Assembly (NCBI GenBank): GCA_963725895.1
Contig: CAVSAJ010000001.1
Span: 496,001 to 560,000, forward strand
Source of the DNA: Bog-473 sp963725895
Lineage (GTDB): Bacteria; Actinomycetota; Acidimicrobiia; Acidimicrobiales; RAAP-2
Direction: 5' to 3'
Length of the DNA stretch: 64,000 bases
Of this stretch, positions 9,070 to 18,428 are shown piece after piece. Within the stretch, counting starts at the first letter, position 1, and the number at the start of each line of letters is the position of its first letter. A program made the position numbers and the translations under genes. The notes beneath the pieces were generated by a model that saw nothing but the letters and a program-made list of their open reading frames with translations, did not search any database and had not been told where the DNA came from.

Positions 9070-10185
9070 TCAGAACGTGGCGGCCTTGTCGGTCAGAGAT
9101 TGGAGCAGTTCGTCGAACGACTTGGAGAAAGAGTGCACGCCCTCGTCTTCGAGGGTGTGCTCGACGTCGAGCATGTCGACTCCGGCGTCCGCGAGCCGGG
9201 CCAGCACGCCCCCGGCCTCGTCGGGATCGGCGTCGACGGTACGCATGAGTGTCCCGTGATCCTCGAAGGCCCGCAGGGTCTCTTCGGGCATGGTGTTCAC
9301 GGTCGCGGGACCGATCAAGCTGTCGACGTAGAGGAGGTCCGAGTAGCCAGGGTTCTTGGTGGAGGTCGAGGCCCACAGGGGGCGCTGCACCCGCGCACCC
9401 TTCTCCCGGAGGGCTTCCCAACGGTCTCCGGTGAAGGTGCGATGGAAATGCTGGTAGGCCTCTTGGGCCTGCGCCACCGCGGCGGTGCCGCGCAAGCCGA
9501 GCACGGCGGGGTCACCGCCTTCCCCTCCGGCCAGAGACTCCAGGCGGCGATCGACCTCGGTGTCGACTCGGCTGACGAAGAAAGAGGCCACGCTGGCCAC
9601 CTTCGCCAGCTCCGCCCCTCTGCCGGCCGCCGCCAGCGCCTCGAGGCCGCGCAGGTACGCCTCCATCACATCGTCGTAGCGGTCGAGCCCGAAGATCAAC
9701 GTGACGTTGATGCTGTGACCCTCGCCGATCAGGGTCTCGATCGCGGGGATGCCCTCGCGGGTGGCGGGGACCTTCACGAAGAGGTTTGGCCGGTCGATGC
9801 GCTCGTGGAGCATGCGGGCGTCGCGCACCGTGCCCTCGGTGTCGTGCGCCAGGGCCGGCGAGACTTCCAAGGAGACATACCCGTCCTCACGGTCACTCTC
9901 GTCATAGAGCGGGCGCAACATCTCGAGCCCATCGTCGATGTCGGTGATCGCCATCTCCCAGTAGGCGCTCTCCACGCTGTGGTCCTTTGCGAGGCTCCGG
10001 AACTGCTCGTCGTAGACGTCGTTGCCGCTGATGGCCTTGGCGAAGATCGTCGGGTTCGAAGTGATGCCACGGATGCCCAGGGCGAGCAGCTCGGCCAACT
10101 GGCCACCTTGGATCCAGTCGCGGCGCAGGTTGTCGAGCCAGGGACTCTGGCCGCCGATCTCGTAGAGCTCTTGGAGTCGGGTCAT
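9070..10185 (-). CDS. tal: transaldolase (TalB/Tal, actinobacterial long form)
   Basis: A 371-residue transaldolase, the usual length for the actinobacterial type. The substrate loop GITSNPTIF is at about residues 39-47 and the Schiff-base lysine lies in NLFVKVPAT at about 138. Further family blocks are GHSINVTLIFGLDRY and the phosphate-binding WASTSTKNP. ATG 10185 has AGGGAG about 7 nt upstream. It moves a dihydroxyacetone unit between sedoheptulose-7-P and glyceraldehyde-3-P, in concert with the adjacent transketolase. Confidence 0.95.
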   Translation of the reverse strand: MTRLQELYEIGGQSPWLDNLRRDWIQGGQLAELLALGIRGITSNPTIFAKAISGNDVYDEQFRSLAKDHSVESAYWEMAITDIDDGLEMLRPLYDESDREDGYVSLEVSPALAHDTEGTVRDARMLHERIDRPNLFVKVPATREGIPAIETLIGEGHSINVTLIFGLDRYDDVMEAYLRGLEALAAAGRGAELAKVASVASFFVSRVDTEVDRRLESLAGGEGGDPAVLGLRGTAAVAQAQEAYQHFHRTFTGDRWEALREKGARVQRPLWASTSTKNPGYSDLLYVDSLIGPATVNTMPEETLRAFEDHGTLMRTVDADPDEAGGVLARLADAGVDMLDVEHTLEDEGVHSFSKSFDELLQSLTDKAATF

Positions 10186-10274
10186 CGGGACGGCTCCCTT
10201 CGTGTATGTCTGCGTGTGATGTCCTGCGGTCGGCGTCGAGTGGGCGTGCCTGCGGGTGTGCGTGGGGTGACGAG

Positions 10275-12296
10275 TCAGCCACCGTGGCGGGTCAGAAGGT
10301 CGCGCGCTCGCTCGACCACGTGCTCGGCGGTGAAGCCGAACTTCTCCATCACGACCTCGCCCGGCGCCGACGCGCCGAAGTGATCGATGCCGATGAAATC
10401 GTCGGCGTAACGGTCCCAGCCGAAGGTCGAGCCCGCCTCGATGCTCAGCACGGGCACGAACGGGGGGAAGACGCTGGACCGGTACTGCTCGGGTTGCTTC
10501 TCGAAGAGGTCCCAGGAGGGAAAGGACACGACGCGCGCCCACACGCCCGAGCGGGCCAGCTTTCGGCCGCGGCCAGAGCGAGCTGTACCTCACTCCCGCT
10601 CGCCACGAGCACGATCTGCAGCGTGATGTCCGGCTCGGCCAGCACGTAGGCGCCCCGGGCGACCCCATCGGGCGCTTTGTCCGCCGTCCCGGGAAGGACC
10701 GGGACGTCCTGGCGCGTGATCACGAGGCCGACCGGACCCTCGGCGTCGACCGCCAGGCGCCACGCCTGCGCGGTCTCGTTGGCGTCGGCCGGCCGGATCA
10801 GACTGAGGCCGGGCATGGCCCGCAGCGAGGCCAAGTGTTCGATCGGTTGATGGGTCGGGCCGTCCTCACCGAGGCCGATGGAGTCGTGCGACCACGACGT
10901 ACACGACGTGTGAGCCCGTCAGCGCAGCGAGCCGCACCGCGGGGCGCATGTAATCGGAGAAGACGAAGAACGTCCCGCCGACCGGGAGCACACCACCGTG
11001 CTGTGCCATCCCGGTGAGCACGGCACCCATGGCGTGTTCGCGGATGCCGTAATGCACCTGCGTCCCGCCAGGGGAGTCGGGTTCTTGCGCCTGGGCGCCC
11101 TTCATCTTGACGCCGTTGTTCCCGGTCAGGTCGGCCGATCCCGCCACCAGGCCAGGCAGGCGGGCCTCTGACGCGTCGATGCACTGGTTGAGCGCGTGGC
11201 GCGTGGCCAGCTGGGTGCCGGCGTCGAAGCGCGGGAGATCGTCGGCCCAACCCGGCAGGCCGTGCCCGGCGTGCGCCGCGTCCCAGGCGGCGCGATCGCC
11301 CTCCCAGGCCGCAAAGCGGGCGTCCCAGGCCGCATGCTCCTCGGCCCCGCGGGTGATCTCCTGCCCGTAGAACGTCGCGCACCTCGTCGGGCACCCAGAA
11401 GGTCTCGTCGGGCGGCAGGCCGAGGATCGCCTTGGTGGCCTTGATTTCCTCCTCACCGAACGGGTTGCCGTGCGCCGCGGCGGTGTCGGTCAAGTTGGGC
11501 GCGGGCCACCCGATGTGGCTGCGCAGGACGAGCAGGTTGGGCTTGGCGTCGGGCCCGTCGGACGGGTAGTCGAGAGCCTCGCGGACCGCGGCCTCGAGCT
11601 CGTCGACGTCGTTGGCCATCTCGCCGAGGTAGCGGACCCTCCAGCCGTAGGCCTCGAAGCGGCCCACGGGGTCGTCGCCGTAGGCGAGCTCGGTCGGCCC
11701 GTCGATCGTGATGTGGTTGTCGTCGTAGAAGGCCACGAGCCTGCCCAGCCCGAGGTGGCCGGCCAGGACGCGGCCTCGTGCGAGATCCCCTCCATGATGC
11801 AGCCGTCGCTGGCGATGACGAAGGTGCGATGGTCACACACCTCGGTGCCGAACGTCGTGCGCAGCCAGCGCTCAGCCAGCGCCAACCCGACCGCATCGCC
11901 GAAGCCCTGTCCGAGGGGGCCCGTCGTGACCTCGAGGCCCGCAGTGTGACCGGCCTCGGGGTGTCCGGGCGTACGGCTGCCCCACTGGCGGAACTGGCGC
12001 AGGTCCTCGAGCGAGAGGTCGTAGCCGGTGAGGTGGAGCATGGCGTACTGCAGGATGCAGGCGTGCCCGCACGAGAGCACGAAGCGGTCGCGGTCCGGCC
12101 AGTGCGGGTCGCGCGGGTCGTAGCGCATGATGCGCGTCCACAGCACGTGCGCGAGAGGGGCCAGTGCCATCGCGGTGCCGGTGTGCCCGGAATTGGCCCG
12201 CTCGGGCGCGTCCATGGCCAGGCCGCGGATGACATTGATCCCGAGCTCGACCAGCTTCGGATCCTGGATCACCGGAGGGGTGGTCTGCACCGTCAC
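10275..12296 (-). pseudogene. tkt: transketolase interrupted by four single-base frameshifts
   Basis: Read through four frame changes, the region encodes a complete transketolase of about 673 residues. Recognisable blocks are NSGHTGTAMALAPLAHVLW, GHACILQYAMLHL, GPLGQGFG, SDGCIMEGISHEAAS, then FYDDNHITIDG, YGQEITRG, GSADLTGNNG, YGIREHAMG, SHDSIGLGEDGPTHQP and IEAGSTFGWDRY, with a normal stop. The breaks lie near 11766 (one G missing on the plus strand), 11373 (one base extra), 10896 (one C extra; removing it restores YVWSHD) and 10561 (a T run one short; restoring it gives AAEKLARSG). The conserved motifs are intact between breaks, so sequence error is more likely than decay. GTG 12296 is the probable start. 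Confidence 0.9.
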
Positions 12297-12343
12297 ACCG
12301 TCACCCTAACCGTCTGTTCGCGCCGCCCGTGAGGGCGCTCACG

Positions 12344-12349
12344 TACGCT
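12344..12349 (+). promoter_or_regulatory. -10-like TACGCT before the thioesterase
   Basis: TACGCT ends 8 nt before ATG 12358 and there is no SD sequence. This agrees with the leaderless pattern in the window. It lies in a 61-nt divergent spacer with the transketolase start. Confidence 0.35.
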
Positions 12350-12357
12350 TCTCGGCC

Positions 12358-12777
12358 ATGGCATCCCGCATGCAAGTACCCCCGAACAGCGACCTCACTC
12401 TCGGGATGATCTGCGTGGACAAGACCGTCCCTGGGCGTTGCACGTGGCGAATGCGGGCGGACGAGCGCTTCGCCAACCCGGCCGGGATCATGCAAGGGGG
12501 TTTCATCGGCGCCTTCGCCGACTCGTCGATGGGGGCCGCCGCCGTCACCTATGTGCAGGAGCGCCGCGTGTACTGCTCCAACGCCGAGTTCAAGGTGAGC
12601 TTCCTGGCCGCCGTGCAGCCCGGGTCGGAGCTCACCTGCATCGCCGAGGTCGTCTCCGGAGGGCGTCGTGTCGCCTTCGTGGAGGCCAGCATCACCGCCC
12701 GCGCCCCGGGCGAGGACGGCGAGGAGCGCCTCGTCGCCCGTGCGACGTCCACCTATATCTACAAAGACCGCGACTGA
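12358..12777 (+). CDS. PaaI-family hotdog thioesterase
   Basis: A 139-residue single hotdog domain. The central helix motif is NPAGIMQGGFIGAFADSSMG, where PaaI-type thioesterases have 'N..G..HGG...ALAD', followed by two long strands (CSNAEFKVSFLAAVQPGSEL). Gln replaces the usual His of the 'HGG' motif, so the catalytic mode could differ. Expected reaction is hydrolysis of an acyl-CoA. It is divergent from transketolase and lies ahead of small membrane-protein genes with no obvious functional link. Confidence 0.8.
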   Translation: MASRMQVPPNSDLTLGMICVDKTVPGRCTWRMRADERFANPAGIMQGGFIGAFADSSMGAAAVTYVQERRVYCSNAEFKVSFLAAVQPGSELTCIAEVVSGGRRVAFVEASITARAPGEDGEERLVARATSTYIYKDRD

Positions 12778-12858
12778 CACGCCGGTGAGCCATTGGCTGG
12801 GCACGCCGGCGGACGGTGTTTGCACCTCAACGGCCCAGAGACCAGGATTGTCCGCCAC

Positions 12859-13251
12859 ATGGCACCAGGGTCCGAAAACGGCAGCCACGGGCTGCGCCAC
12901 GCCGGGGACGACGCGTTCCAGCTCACGGTCGACTATCTCAAGCAGGAGACCGTCGAGCCGCTCCGCGGGTTGGGTCGCTTCCTCTACATGGGGATCGCGG
13001 GCTCGTTCTTCATGGCCGGGGGCCTGCTCTTGATCCTGCTCGGAGTGCTGCGCCTGCTGCAGACCGAGACGGGCACCGCCCTCACCGGGGACTGGTCCTG
13101 GGTGCCTTACGCCGCGGTGGTCGTCCTGGGCATCGCCGTGATGGGCGTGGCGGTGTGGCGCATCACTGCGGGACCGGGCAAGGAGAAGCTGCCGGCCGTG
13201 ATCGCCCGGCGCGAGGCGAGAGAGATCGAGACACAGGAGGGAGCGAGCTGA
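12859..13251 (+). CDS. small two-TM membrane protein, holin-X-like
   Basis: About 130 residues from ATG 12859 (MAPGSENGSHG), with two hydrophobic segments: FLYMGIAGSFFMAGGLLLIL and a second at VPYAAVVVLGIAVMGVAV. The N-terminal amphipathic part (DYLKQETVEPLRGLG) and the two-helix hairpin resemble the actinobacterial holin-X or phage-holin-like superfamily, which in chromosomes mostly marks small envelope proteins. Its stop overlaps the ATG of the next gene. Function is unknown. Confidence 0.6.
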   Translation: MAPGSENGSHGLRHAGDDAFQLTVDYLKQETVEPLRGLGRFLYMGIAGSFFMAGGLLLILLGVLRLLQTETGTALTGDWSWVPYAAVVVLGIAVMGVAVWRITAGPGKEKLPAVIARREAREIETQEGAS

Positions 13252-13486
13252 TGCCAGGTACGACGACGTCGAAGGCGGGAAGCAACGGACGGCTCATCAC
13301 CGCGAGGATCTGCAAGCCGCCTACGCGCAGGTCGTCGGCGAGGGTGAGGCGTCGGCACGCGCCGCCGCCCCGAAGGGGCTGGCCATTGCCGGCGCCGTCG
13401 GCATCCTCTTGCTGACGCTGGCCTTCTTGGCCGGCCGCCGGCACGGGCGCGCCAAGTCAGCCGTGGTCGAGATCAGGCGGCTCTGA
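13251..13486 (+). CDS. small single-TM protein, apparent frameshift after the start codon
   Basis: From about 13259 the frame reads YDDVEGGKQRT, then EDLQAAYAQVVGEGEASA, a hydrophobic helix (GLAIAGAVGILLLTLAFLAG) and a basic tail ending in VVEIRRL. It has no ATG, GTG or TTG in its own frame, which opens only after a stop at 13199. ATG 13251 lies 8 nt upstream in another frame and overlaps the previous stop. One missing G in the GG at 13257-13258 would join them. The product would be about 78 residues, single-pass, function unknown. Confidence 0.45.
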
Positions 13487-13487
13487 G

Positions 13488-13712
13488 GTGGACGTACTCC
13501 TGCGGCGGTTCCTGCGCGCGGGCATCCGTCGCGGCCTGGGTGGGAATTGGTATTGGTTCCTTCTGGCCGGCGCGACCTTCCTGCTGCGCCGGGTCCTGAA
13601 CGACAGGGCGGGTGCCGTCTCGACCGTCACGGTCTCGCCCGGCGAGCAAGTGCTCATCTCGGTGCGTGACCGGGGGACCGCACCCCGAACTGCACCCGCC
13701 TCAGACGACTGA
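13488..13712 (+). CDS. small hypothetical membrane-associated protein
   Basis: 74 residues from GTG 13488, one base after the preceding stop. It has a basic amphipathic N-terminus (LLRRFLRAGIRRGLGGNWYW), a short hydrophobic stretch (FLLAGATFLLRRVL), and a strand-rich C-terminus (VSTVTVSPGEQVLISVRD). I know of no family. Tight spacing with its neighbours suggests co-transcription with the two small membrane proteins upstream and trmI downstream. Confidence 0.45.
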   Translation: MDVLLRRFLRAGIRRGLGGNWYWFLLAGATFLLRRVLNDRAGAVSTVTVSPGEQVLISVRDRGTAPRTAPASDD

Positions 13713-13717
13713 CACCA

Positions 13718-14491
13718 GTGCCGGGCCCCCTCGCAGTGGGGGAGCGCGTGCTCCTCATCGATCCCAAGGACCGTCGCTACCTCGTGACGCTGGTGGCCGG
13801 CGCGACCTTCCACACCCACGCCGGGGTCCTCGCGCACGACGACATCATCGGGGCGACCGAAGGATGCACCGTCACGGGCTCGACCGGGCGCGCGTTCCTT
13901 GCCTTGCGGCCGACGCTCAGCGACGTCGTCCTCAAGATGCCGCGGGGCGCACAAGTGATCTACCCCAAGGATCTCGGCGCCATCCTGATCGCCGCCGACA
14001 TCGGCCCCGACCAGCGCGTCCTGGAGGCCGGGGTGGGCTCGGGCGCTCTCTCCATGACCGTGCTGCGCGCCGGTGCCTCCATCGTCGGCTACGAGTTACG
14101 TGAGGACTTCGCCGAGCGGGCCCGCTCCAACGTGCATGCTGCGCTGGGTTCCGCGATGCCGTACCGCGTCGAAGTCCGTGACGTGACCGAAGGCATCGAC
14201 GAAACGGGTCTCGATCGCATCCTCTTGGACATGCCCGAGCCGCACAAGGTCGTGCGCGCTGCAGCGGGGGCCCTGCGCCCGGGCGGCATCCTGCTGGCCT
14301 ACCTGCCCACCATCAACCAGACCGCCCTGCTGCGCCAGGCCCTCGATGACGCGGGCGAAGACTTCGGGCTGGCGGAGACCCAGGAGGTGTTGCGCCGCAC
14401 GTGGCACGTCGAAGCCCGATCGGTGCGCCCCGACCACCGCATGGTCGGCCACACCGGCTTCCTCACGACCGCGCGGCGGATCGGGCCGTAG
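13718..14491 (+). CDS. trmI: tRNA (adenine-58-N1)-methyltransferase
   Basis: A 257-residue Rossmann methyltransferase. The N-terminal beta-barrel (GERVLLIDPKDRRYLVTL) precedes the conserved MPRGAQVIYPKD, SAM motif I VLEAGVGSGALS, and DMPEPH, equivalent to the family's DMPEPW. It makes m1A58 in the T-loop of tRNA using SAM. The start is GTG 13718. In mycobacteria trmI also lies next to the Pup-proteasome region (Rv2118c), so the placement is syntenic. Confidence 0.92.
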   Translation: MPGPLAVGERVLLIDPKDRRYLVTLVAGATFHTHAGVLAHDDIIGATEGCTVTGSTGRAFLALRPTLSDVVLKMPRGAQVIYPKDLGAILIAADIGPDQRVLEAGVGSGALSMTVLRAGASIVGYELREDFAERARSNVHAALGSAMPYRVEVRDVTEGIDETGLDRILLDMPEPHKVVRAAAGALRPGGILLAYLPTINQTALLRQALDDAGEDFGLAETQEVLRRTWHVEARSVRPDHRMVGHTGFLTTARRIGP

Positions 14492-14494
14492 GAC

Positions 14495-14731
14495 TCAGTC
14501 GCGCTCGATGAAGATGCACTCGCCGGGGCACTCCTCGGAGGCCTCGACGACAGCCTCTTCGAGATCGCCCGGCACGCCGGCCATGCCGGCCGAGCCGCCC
14601 GGTTCGCTCTTGACGTCGCCCTCTTCCTTTACATAGGCCAGGCCATCGTCGAGGAGGGTGAACACGGCCGGCGCGATCTCCTCACACAGCCCGTCGCCCG
14701 TGCAGAGATCCTGATCGATCCAGACCTTCAT
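14495..14731 (-). CDS. small [3Fe-4S]-type ferredoxin
   Basis: 78 residues from ATG 14731, with AGGGAGAG about 11 nt upstream. It starts MKVWIDQDLCTGDGLC and ends CPGECIFIE. In the first cluster motif the middle cysteine of CxxCxxC is Asp (CTGDGLC), the pattern of single-cluster 3Fe-4S ferredoxins that feed cytochromes P450. No P450 is present here. It is convergent with trmI (3 nt gap) and divergent from mpa. Confidence 0.88.
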   Translation of the reverse strand: MKVWIDQDLCTGDGLCEEIAPAVFTLLDDGLAYVKEEGDVKSEPGGSAGMAGVPGDLEEAVVEASEECPGECIFIERD

Positions 14732-14906
14732 GACGTGCTTCTCTCCCTTGTGGCAACGGACCGGCCGGCCAGCTGGACCGTAGCGAGGCGTCCCGCGAAC
14801 CGTCAATCTGACGACGCGGTCCTTCCCATGCTACCTGTCCCGACCTGCGGTCCAGGTGCATGCACGGTGCACTCAAGTTGCCGCCAAAACCAGCCGAACC
14901 GAGGGC

Positions 14907-14912
14907 TAGGGT
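14907..14912 (+). promoter_or_regulatory. -10 box TAGGGT for the Pup-proteasome operon
   Basis: TAGGGT ends 5 nt before the GTG start of mpa and there is no SD, so the mRNA probably starts at or next to the first codon. This is the likely main promoter for the run to pafA, although dop and pafA carry similar boxes of their own. Confidence 0.5.
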
Positions 14913-14917
14913 GACAT

Positions 14918-16669
14918 GTGGTGACCGCAACTCCGGACGAAACCGCTGCTCAGCTCGAAGCACTGCGTGCCGAGCTGGCCGATGCAGAGGATGAGATCCA
15001 CGCGCTGCGGCGACGGTTGCAGGAGAGTCCTGGCCGAGTGCAGGCGCTCGAGGAGCGGCTGCTCGAGAGCAAGGGCCAGCTCGCGCAGGCCACCTCCCAG
15101 AACGAAAAGCTGACGTTCACCCTCCAGCAAGCCAAGGAACAACTTGCTGCGCTGCGCGAGGAGGTCGAAAAACTCACCCAGCCTCCCGCCGCCTACGGCA
15201 CCTTCCTCGGGGTCAACGAGGATGGGACGGTCGACGTGTTCTCGAGCGGCCGCAAGATGCGCGTCAGCCTGCACCCAGACATCGACCCGGGCGCCATCCG
15301 CAAGGGCAACGAGGTGGTGCTGAACGAGAGCCTCAACGTCGTGCTGGTGCGTGACGGCGAGTTCTCGGGCGAGGTCGTGACCCTCAAGGAGCAGCTCGAG
15401 GACAAGCGGCGCTGCGTCGTCTTCGCCCGAGCCGACGAGGAACGGGTGGCCGAGCTCTCCGAGGACATGCTCGGGCTCCGCCTCCGGGCGGGCGACTCGC
15501 TGCTGATGGACTCGCGGACGCAGCTGCTGATCGAGAAGCTTCCCAAGCTCGAGAGTGAGGAGCTCATTCTCGAAGAGGTGCCAGACATCACCTACGCAGA
15601 CGTGGGTGGGCTCGACGTACAGATCGAGGCGATCACCGACGCCGTCGAGCTGCCCTACATGCACCGCGACCTGTTCGTCGAGTACTCGCTGCCCGCGCCC
15701 AAGGGCATCCTGCTCTACGGGCCTCCCGGCTGTGGCAAGACGCTGATTGCCAAGGCAGTGGCCAACTCGCTGGCGAAGAAGGTGGCCGAGAAGACGGGCA
15801 ACGACAACGTGCGCAGCTTCTTCCTCAACATCAAGGGTCCCGAGCTCCTGAACAAGTACGTCGGCGAGACGGAGCGCCAGATCCGCCAAGTCTTCCAACG
15901 GGCCCGCGAGAAGGCAGACGAGGGAATGCCTGTCATCGTGTTCTTCGACGAGATGGAGTCGCTCTTCCGCACCCGCGGCACCGGGATCAGCTCGGACATG
16001 GAGTCGACCATCGTGCCGCAGCTCCTCGCGGAGATCGACGGTGTCGAGTCGCTACGCGACGTCATCGTGATCGGGGCCTCCAACCGGGAGGACCTCATTG
16101 ACCCCGCTATCCTGCGCCCGGGCCGCCTCGACGTGAAGATCAAGATCGAGCGGCCAAACGAGGACGCGGCCGGCCAGATCTTCAGCCGGTACCTCACGCC
16201 CGACCTTCCACTCGATCCCGACGAGGTCGGCCGCCTCGGCGGTGGCGACCCCGGGAAGGCGGTGCAGGCGATGATCGAACAGACCGTCGCTGAGATGTAC
16301 CGCGAGGACGACGGCAACCGCTTCCTCGAGGTCACGTACCAGAACGGCGACAAGGAGATCCTCTATTACCGCGACTTCGCGTCGGGCGCGATGATCGAGA
16401 ACATCGTGCGCAGGGCGAAGAAGCTGGCGATCAAGCGGGTCATCGCCGGGGAGACCGGTGGCATCCGCACAGCGGACATGCTCGAGTCGATCCGCCAGGA
16501 GTACAAGGAGAACGAGGACCTCCCCAACACGACGAACCCCGACGACTGGGCCAGGATCTCGGGCAAGAAGGGCGAGCGGATCGTCTACGTCCGCACACTG
16601 CTCACCGAGGACCGCGAAGTGCACGGGGGCCGTTCCATCGAGCGCGTCGGTACCGGCCAGTACCTCTAG
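14918..16669 (+). CDS. mpa: proteasome-activating AAA+ ATPase Mpa/ARC
   Basis: 583 residues. Residues 8-85 form the coiled coil (EALRAELADAEDEIHALRRR) that binds Pup. Tandem OB-type domains follow, then the AAA module with Walker A GPPGCGKT at about 267-274 and Walker B FFDE at about 346. The protein ends GQYL, the C-terminal tail that docks in PrcA pockets and opens the gate. It unfolds pupylated proteins and threads them into the 20S core. GTG 14918 and GTG 14921 are adjacent possible starts. It is intact, unlike its neighbour dop. Confidence 0.96.
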   Translation: MVTATPDETAAQLEALRAELADAEDEIHALRRRLQESPGRVQALEERLLESKGQLAQATSQNEKLTFTLQQAKEQLAALREEVEKLTQPPAAYGTFLGVNEDGTVDVFSSGRKMRVSLHPDIDPGAIRKGNEVVLNESLNVVLVRDGEFSGEVVTLKEQLEDKRRCVVFARADEERVAELSEDMLGLRLRAGDSLLMDSRTQLLIEKLPKLESEELILEEVPDITYADVGGLDVQIEAITDAVELPYMHRDLFVEYSLPAPKGILLYGPPGCGKTLIAKAVANSLAKKVAEKTGNDNVRSFFLNIKGPELLNKYVGETERQIRQVFQRAREKADEGMPVIVFFDEMESLFRTRGTGISSDMESTIVPQLLAEIDGVESLRDVIVIGASNREDLIDPAILRPGRLDVKIKIERPNEDAAGQIFSRYLTPDLPLDPDEVGRLGGGDPGKAVQAMIEQTVAEMYREDDGNRFLEVTYQNGDKEILYYRDFASGAMIENIVRRAKKLAIKRVIAGETGGIRTADMLESIRQEYKENEDLPNTTNPDDWARISGKKGERIVYVRTLLTEDREVHGGRSIERVGTGQYL

Positions 16670-16673
16670 ACGT

Positions 16674-16679
16674 TAGGGT
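16674..16679 (+). promoter_or_regulatory. -10 box TAGGGT before dop
   Basis: TAGGGT lies 6 nt before GTG 16686, right after the mpa stop at 16669. With no SD present, a second leaderless transcript beginning at dop is likely. Confidence 0.45.
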
Positions 16680-16685
16680 CTCGCC

Positions 16686-18178
16686 GTGGCCACGACGAAG
16701 GTCTGCGGCATCGAAACCGAGTACGGAATCCACTCACCTGGTCCCGAACAGAACCCCATCGCGGCCTCGTCGGTGCTGGTCAATGCGTACGCGGCCGACG
16801 TCGAACAAAAGATCGGGTGGGATTTCGAGGACGAGACCCCGGGTAACGACGCCCGCGGCTTCGCCGCGAGGGGTCGCTGGCGCCCATGGTGGAGACGCAC
16901 CTGGCCAACACGGTGCTCACCAACGGCGCTCGCTTCTATGTGGATCACGCCCACCCGGAGTACTCGAGTCCCGAGTGCCTGACACCGCTGGAGTGCCTGG
17001 TCTACGACAAGGCGGGGGAGGAGGTGCTGCGCCGAGCCATGGTCGCGGCAGCCCTGCGCATCCCCGAGCAGCCGGCACCTGTCGTCCACAAGAACAATTC
17101 GGACGGCAAGGGCAACTCATATGGCTGCCACGAGAACTACATGATGGACCGAGCCGTCCCGTTCGCGAAGGTCATCGACGGGGTCGTCCCGCATTTCGTG
17201 TCGCGCACCCTCTTCACGGGCTCGGGCAAGGTCGGCACCGAGACCGCGGCGCTCGACTCGGAGACGGTCGAATACCAGATCTCGCAGCGGGCGGAGTTCT
17301 TCGAGGAGATCGTCGGCCTCGAGACAACACTGAAGCGCCCAATCGTCAATACGCGGGACGAGCCGCACGCCGACCCGAAGCGGTTCCGACGGCTCCACGT
17401 GATCGTCGGCGATGCCAACCTCGCTGAGATCGCGACGTTCCTGAAGGTGGGCACGACGGCGATCGTCCTGGCCATGGTCGAAGACGATGCGGGCCCGACA
17501 CGGGACCTCTCCCTGTCGGACCCGGTGCGGGCGCTGCACCAGGTGTCCGCCGATCTGTCGCTGACCCGCCCACTGGCCCTGACCGACGGCTCCAGCGCGA
17601 CCGCACTGGAATTGCAGTGGGAGCTCTTCGGCGCAGCCCGCAAATACGCCGAGGAGCACGGGCTGAGCGCGCTGGGCGACGACGGATCAGTCGGCGCGCT
17701 GGTGATGGAGCATTGGGAGACTGTCCTGGGCGGGCTGGAGTCGGACCCCGACACGCTGGCCGATGCACTCGATTGGGTCGCCAAGCGCAAGCTGCTCCTG
17801 GCCTACCAGGAGCGGCACTCCTGCGGGTGGAAGGACCCACGCATAGCTGCACTGGCGTTGCAATACCACGACCTGCGACCGGACAAGTCCGTCTTTCGCC
17901 GCCTCGGCATGCGCACCCTCGTGGATCCGGCCCAGGTGGCAAGCTCCGTGGCGGAGCCACCGACGGGTACCCGGGCCTGGTTCCGGGGGAAGTGCCTGGC
18001 CCGCTGGCCTGACGCTGTGGTGACCGCGAACTGGGATTCTCTCGTCTTTGACATTGGCGCAGACCCGTTGCGGCGCGTCCCTATGATGGACCCCCTGAAG
18101 GGAACAGCCGAGCACACCGGTGCACTCCTGGCCGAGAGCACAGGACCGGCGGACTTGCTCAATCGGCTCAATTCCTAG
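16686..18178 (+). CDS. dop: Pup deamidase/depupylase Dop (single frameshift at about 16870)
   Basis: Across one frame change this encodes about 497 residues of a carboxylate-amine-ligase-like enzyme. The start reads VCGIETEYGIHSPG (the Glu-containing Mg/ATP entry), then WDFEDETPGNDARGF. After the break come SLAPMVETHLANTVLTNGAR, HPEYSSPEC, GNSYGCHENY and NTRDEPHADPKRFRRLH. Family-typical DARGF followed by LAPM would be continuous if GGGG at 16870-16873 were GGGGG. Dop rather than PafA is inferred from the TEYGI..SP..NP N-terminus and the insertion before DARGF. It converts Pup-Gln to Pup-Glu and removes Pup from conjugates. Confidence 0.9.
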
Positions 18179-18216
18179 GCGAGAGATCGAACGACACAGC
18201 ACGGGGACTGGCGAAA

Positions 18217-18422
18217 ATGGCAGAACAGGAACAGAAACGAAAGGGCTCGGGCGCCCGGACCACTGAGACCGAGACCGAGGTCGAGGAGACGACTCCTGCC
18301 GGCTCTGAGCGGGGGAGAAGATCAAGGCTGAACTGGACGACCTGCTCGACGAGATCGACGAGGTGCTCGAGGACAACGCAGAGGAGTTCGTGCGCAACTA
18401 CGTGCAAAAGGGCGGTCAGTAG
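18217..18422 (+). CDS. pup: prokaryotic ubiquitin-like protein Pup (one-base frameshift)
   Basis: The start MAEQEQKRKGSGA is followed by an acidic disordered stretch. The frame then breaks in a run of G (18311-18315). One added G restores ERGEKIKAELDDLLDEIDEV, then LEDNAEEFVRNYV and the C-terminus QKGGQ. The repaired product has 68 residues. The terminal Gln means it must be deamidated by Dop before PafA can attach it. The helix in the C-terminal half is the part that binds the Mpa coiled coil. It lies between dop and prcB as in mycobacteria. Confidence 0.92.
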
Positions 18423-18428
18423 CGCAAC

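Noticed and set aside
10275..12296. Programmed frameshifting in transketolase
   Set aside because: Four shifts in mixed directions without slippery-site or pseudoknot context do not fit programmed frameshifting.
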